Assembly (NCBI GenBank): GCA_016928525.1 | Contig: JAFGKO010000384.1 | Location: 1 to 5,521, forward strand | From: Anaerolineales bacterium | Lineage (GTDB): Bacteria; Chloroflexota; Anaerolineae; Anaerolineales; Villigracilaceae | Length of the DNA stretch: 5,521 nt | Direction: 5' to 3' | Part shown: piece after piece, positions 4,899 to 5,521 of the stretch | How the letters are laid out: every line of letters starts with the position of its first letter | Position numbering within the stretch: the stretch's first letter is position 1 | Position numbers and translations under genes: made by a program | The notes under the pieces: model-generated | Told to the model about the DNA's origin: nothing | The model's input: only the letters and a program-made list of their open reading frames with translations | The model's database searches: none

Positions 4899-5521
4899 CT
4901 ATAGTAAATTCTTCAGGGTTGTAGCTGTCGCCTGTGGATTTTCCAGCATGGGCATATGCCCGATGCCCGATAATTCCCTCAGTACTGCATGCGGGATGGC
5001 GGCCTTGATTTCCTGCGCGCGTTGGATGGGAATCAGTTCATCAACTTCGCCGTGGACGATTGCAACCGGAAATTTAAAGCCGGACAAAACAGATGTCGAA
5101 TCGTCCCGCTCGGCCATTGCCTTGAGCGCGTTGGCCAATCCTGCAGGCTGTTGTTTCGCGATCAAACCTCGGACAAAGGCCTGCACCCGTTCATCAGGCG
5201 TCAACTTGGCTGACATTGACTCCGCCACAGACTCCACGCCGGTTTTCATGATCTCGGCGGCGGCATCATAGCGTCCCTGCTTGCGTTCGGGGGGATCGGC
5301 GGGCGATTGCGAAGCGACCAGTCCCAAACCCAGCACGCGTTCCGGGTAGGCGCGCGCAAAGGCCAGCGCAACATATCCGCCCATGGAATGCCCCGCGATG
5401 GCAGCTTTTTCGATCCCAAGCTGATCGAGCAGGCCGGCGGTGTCGGCGGCCATATCTGCAATCTTATATTGGCTTTCGACTACCTCGCTCTGGCCAAATC
5501 CGCGCAAGTCGGGGGTGATGA
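4899..5521 (-). CDS. Alpha/beta hydrolase, 3' part (5' end beyond window)
   Basis: The frame is open to the right edge, so this is the C-terminal 207 or so residues of a longer protein; members usually have about 250-280. The visible part starts ITPDLRGFGQS, the usual oxyanion-side strand and loop of this fold, so the TTG at 5505-5507 is an internal leucine, not a start. Counting from that leucine, the nucleophile is S41 in AGHSMGGYVAL (GxSxG), the acid is D156 in HGEVDELIP, and the base is H184 in GIGHMPMLENP, so the catalytic triad is complete. A helical cap-like insert spans about 66-140. Such proteins hydrolyse small esters, lactones or related bonds (esterase, lactonase, 3-oxoadipate enol-lactonase-like or peroxidase-like); the substrate cannot be told. 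No signal peptide can be judged because the N-terminus is missing. It is convergent with the zinc-ribbon gene. Confidence 0.9.
   Translation of the reverse strand, partial: ITPDLRGFGQSEVVESQYKIADMAADTAGLLDQLGIEKAAIAGHSMGGYVALAFARAYPERVLGLGLVASQSPADPPERKQGRYDAAAEIMKTGVESVAESMSAKLTPDERVQAFVRGLIAKQQPAGLANALKAMAERDDSTSVLSGFKFPVAIVHGEVDELIPIQRAQEIKAAIPHAVLRELSGIGHMPMLENPQATATTLKNLL

Noticed and set aside
5505..5507. TTG as the start codon of the alpha/beta hydrolase
   Set aside because: The codons before it read ITPD in frame and complete the conserved PDLRGFGQS segment of the fold, so the gene continues past the right edge.
1..5521. CRISPR arrays, tRNA or rRNA genes, riboswitches and insertion sequences
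   Set aside because: No regularly spaced direct repeats, no cloverleaf with a TTCRA-type T-loop, no rRNA-like text and no transposase frame were found on either strand by eye.

Overview
The window (about 50% GC, with AT-rich intergenic DNA) looks like an ordinary chromosomal stretch from a free-living bacterium. The receiver protein, the cysteine-rich zinc-ribbon protein, the TIR protein subfamily and a GGTTGAGTA/TATCGRAACC palindromic repeat together suggest Chloroflexota, probably Anaerolineae. This is inferred from family resemblance recalled from memory; no rRNA or other marker gene is present to prove it.

Layout, left to right. Positions 1-282 hold no convincing gene. They contain a degenerate octamer string (86-110), a C-rich tract whose complement has five G-runs of 4-6 bases (145-201), and a strong rightward intrinsic terminator (193-221) that probably closes a gene lying left of the window. 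A solitary TIR-domain protein of the CAP12/Pycsar-TIR type follows (283-819, +). The 223-bp gap to the next, convergent gene is packed with secondary structure: two oppositely oriented copies of one palindromic element (831-880 and 901-950), the leftward terminator of ppdK (951-999) and a near-perfect palindrome (1007-1033). Pyruvate, phosphate dikinase (ppdK, 1043-3802, -) fills half the window. It is transcribed divergently from a stand-alone response-regulator receiver protein (3980-4405, +), which is followed after 43 bp by a GTG-initiated, nine-cysteine zinc-ribbon protein (4449-4745, +). Two terminators (4763-4796 and 4819-4846) separate that pair from the 3' end of a convergent alpha/beta hydrolase gene, whose 5' end lies beyond the right edge (4899-5521, -).

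How the parts relate. ppdK is central carbon metabolism (pyruvate/PEP interconversion). The receiver and zinc-ribbon genes may form a two-gene unit with no output domain in sight. The 177-bp ppdK/receiver gap has an extended -10-like motif on each strand, so the two promoters may lie back to back. The TIR protein has an intact predicted catalytic glutamate but no visible partner (no CD-NTase, cyclase, Argonaute or STING gene), although only 282 bp of its upstream side can be seen. No complete new multi-gene system is evident. The items most worth following are the orphan TIR effector, the paired palindromic elements beside it, the G-run/terminator overlap, and the receiver plus zinc-ribbon pair.
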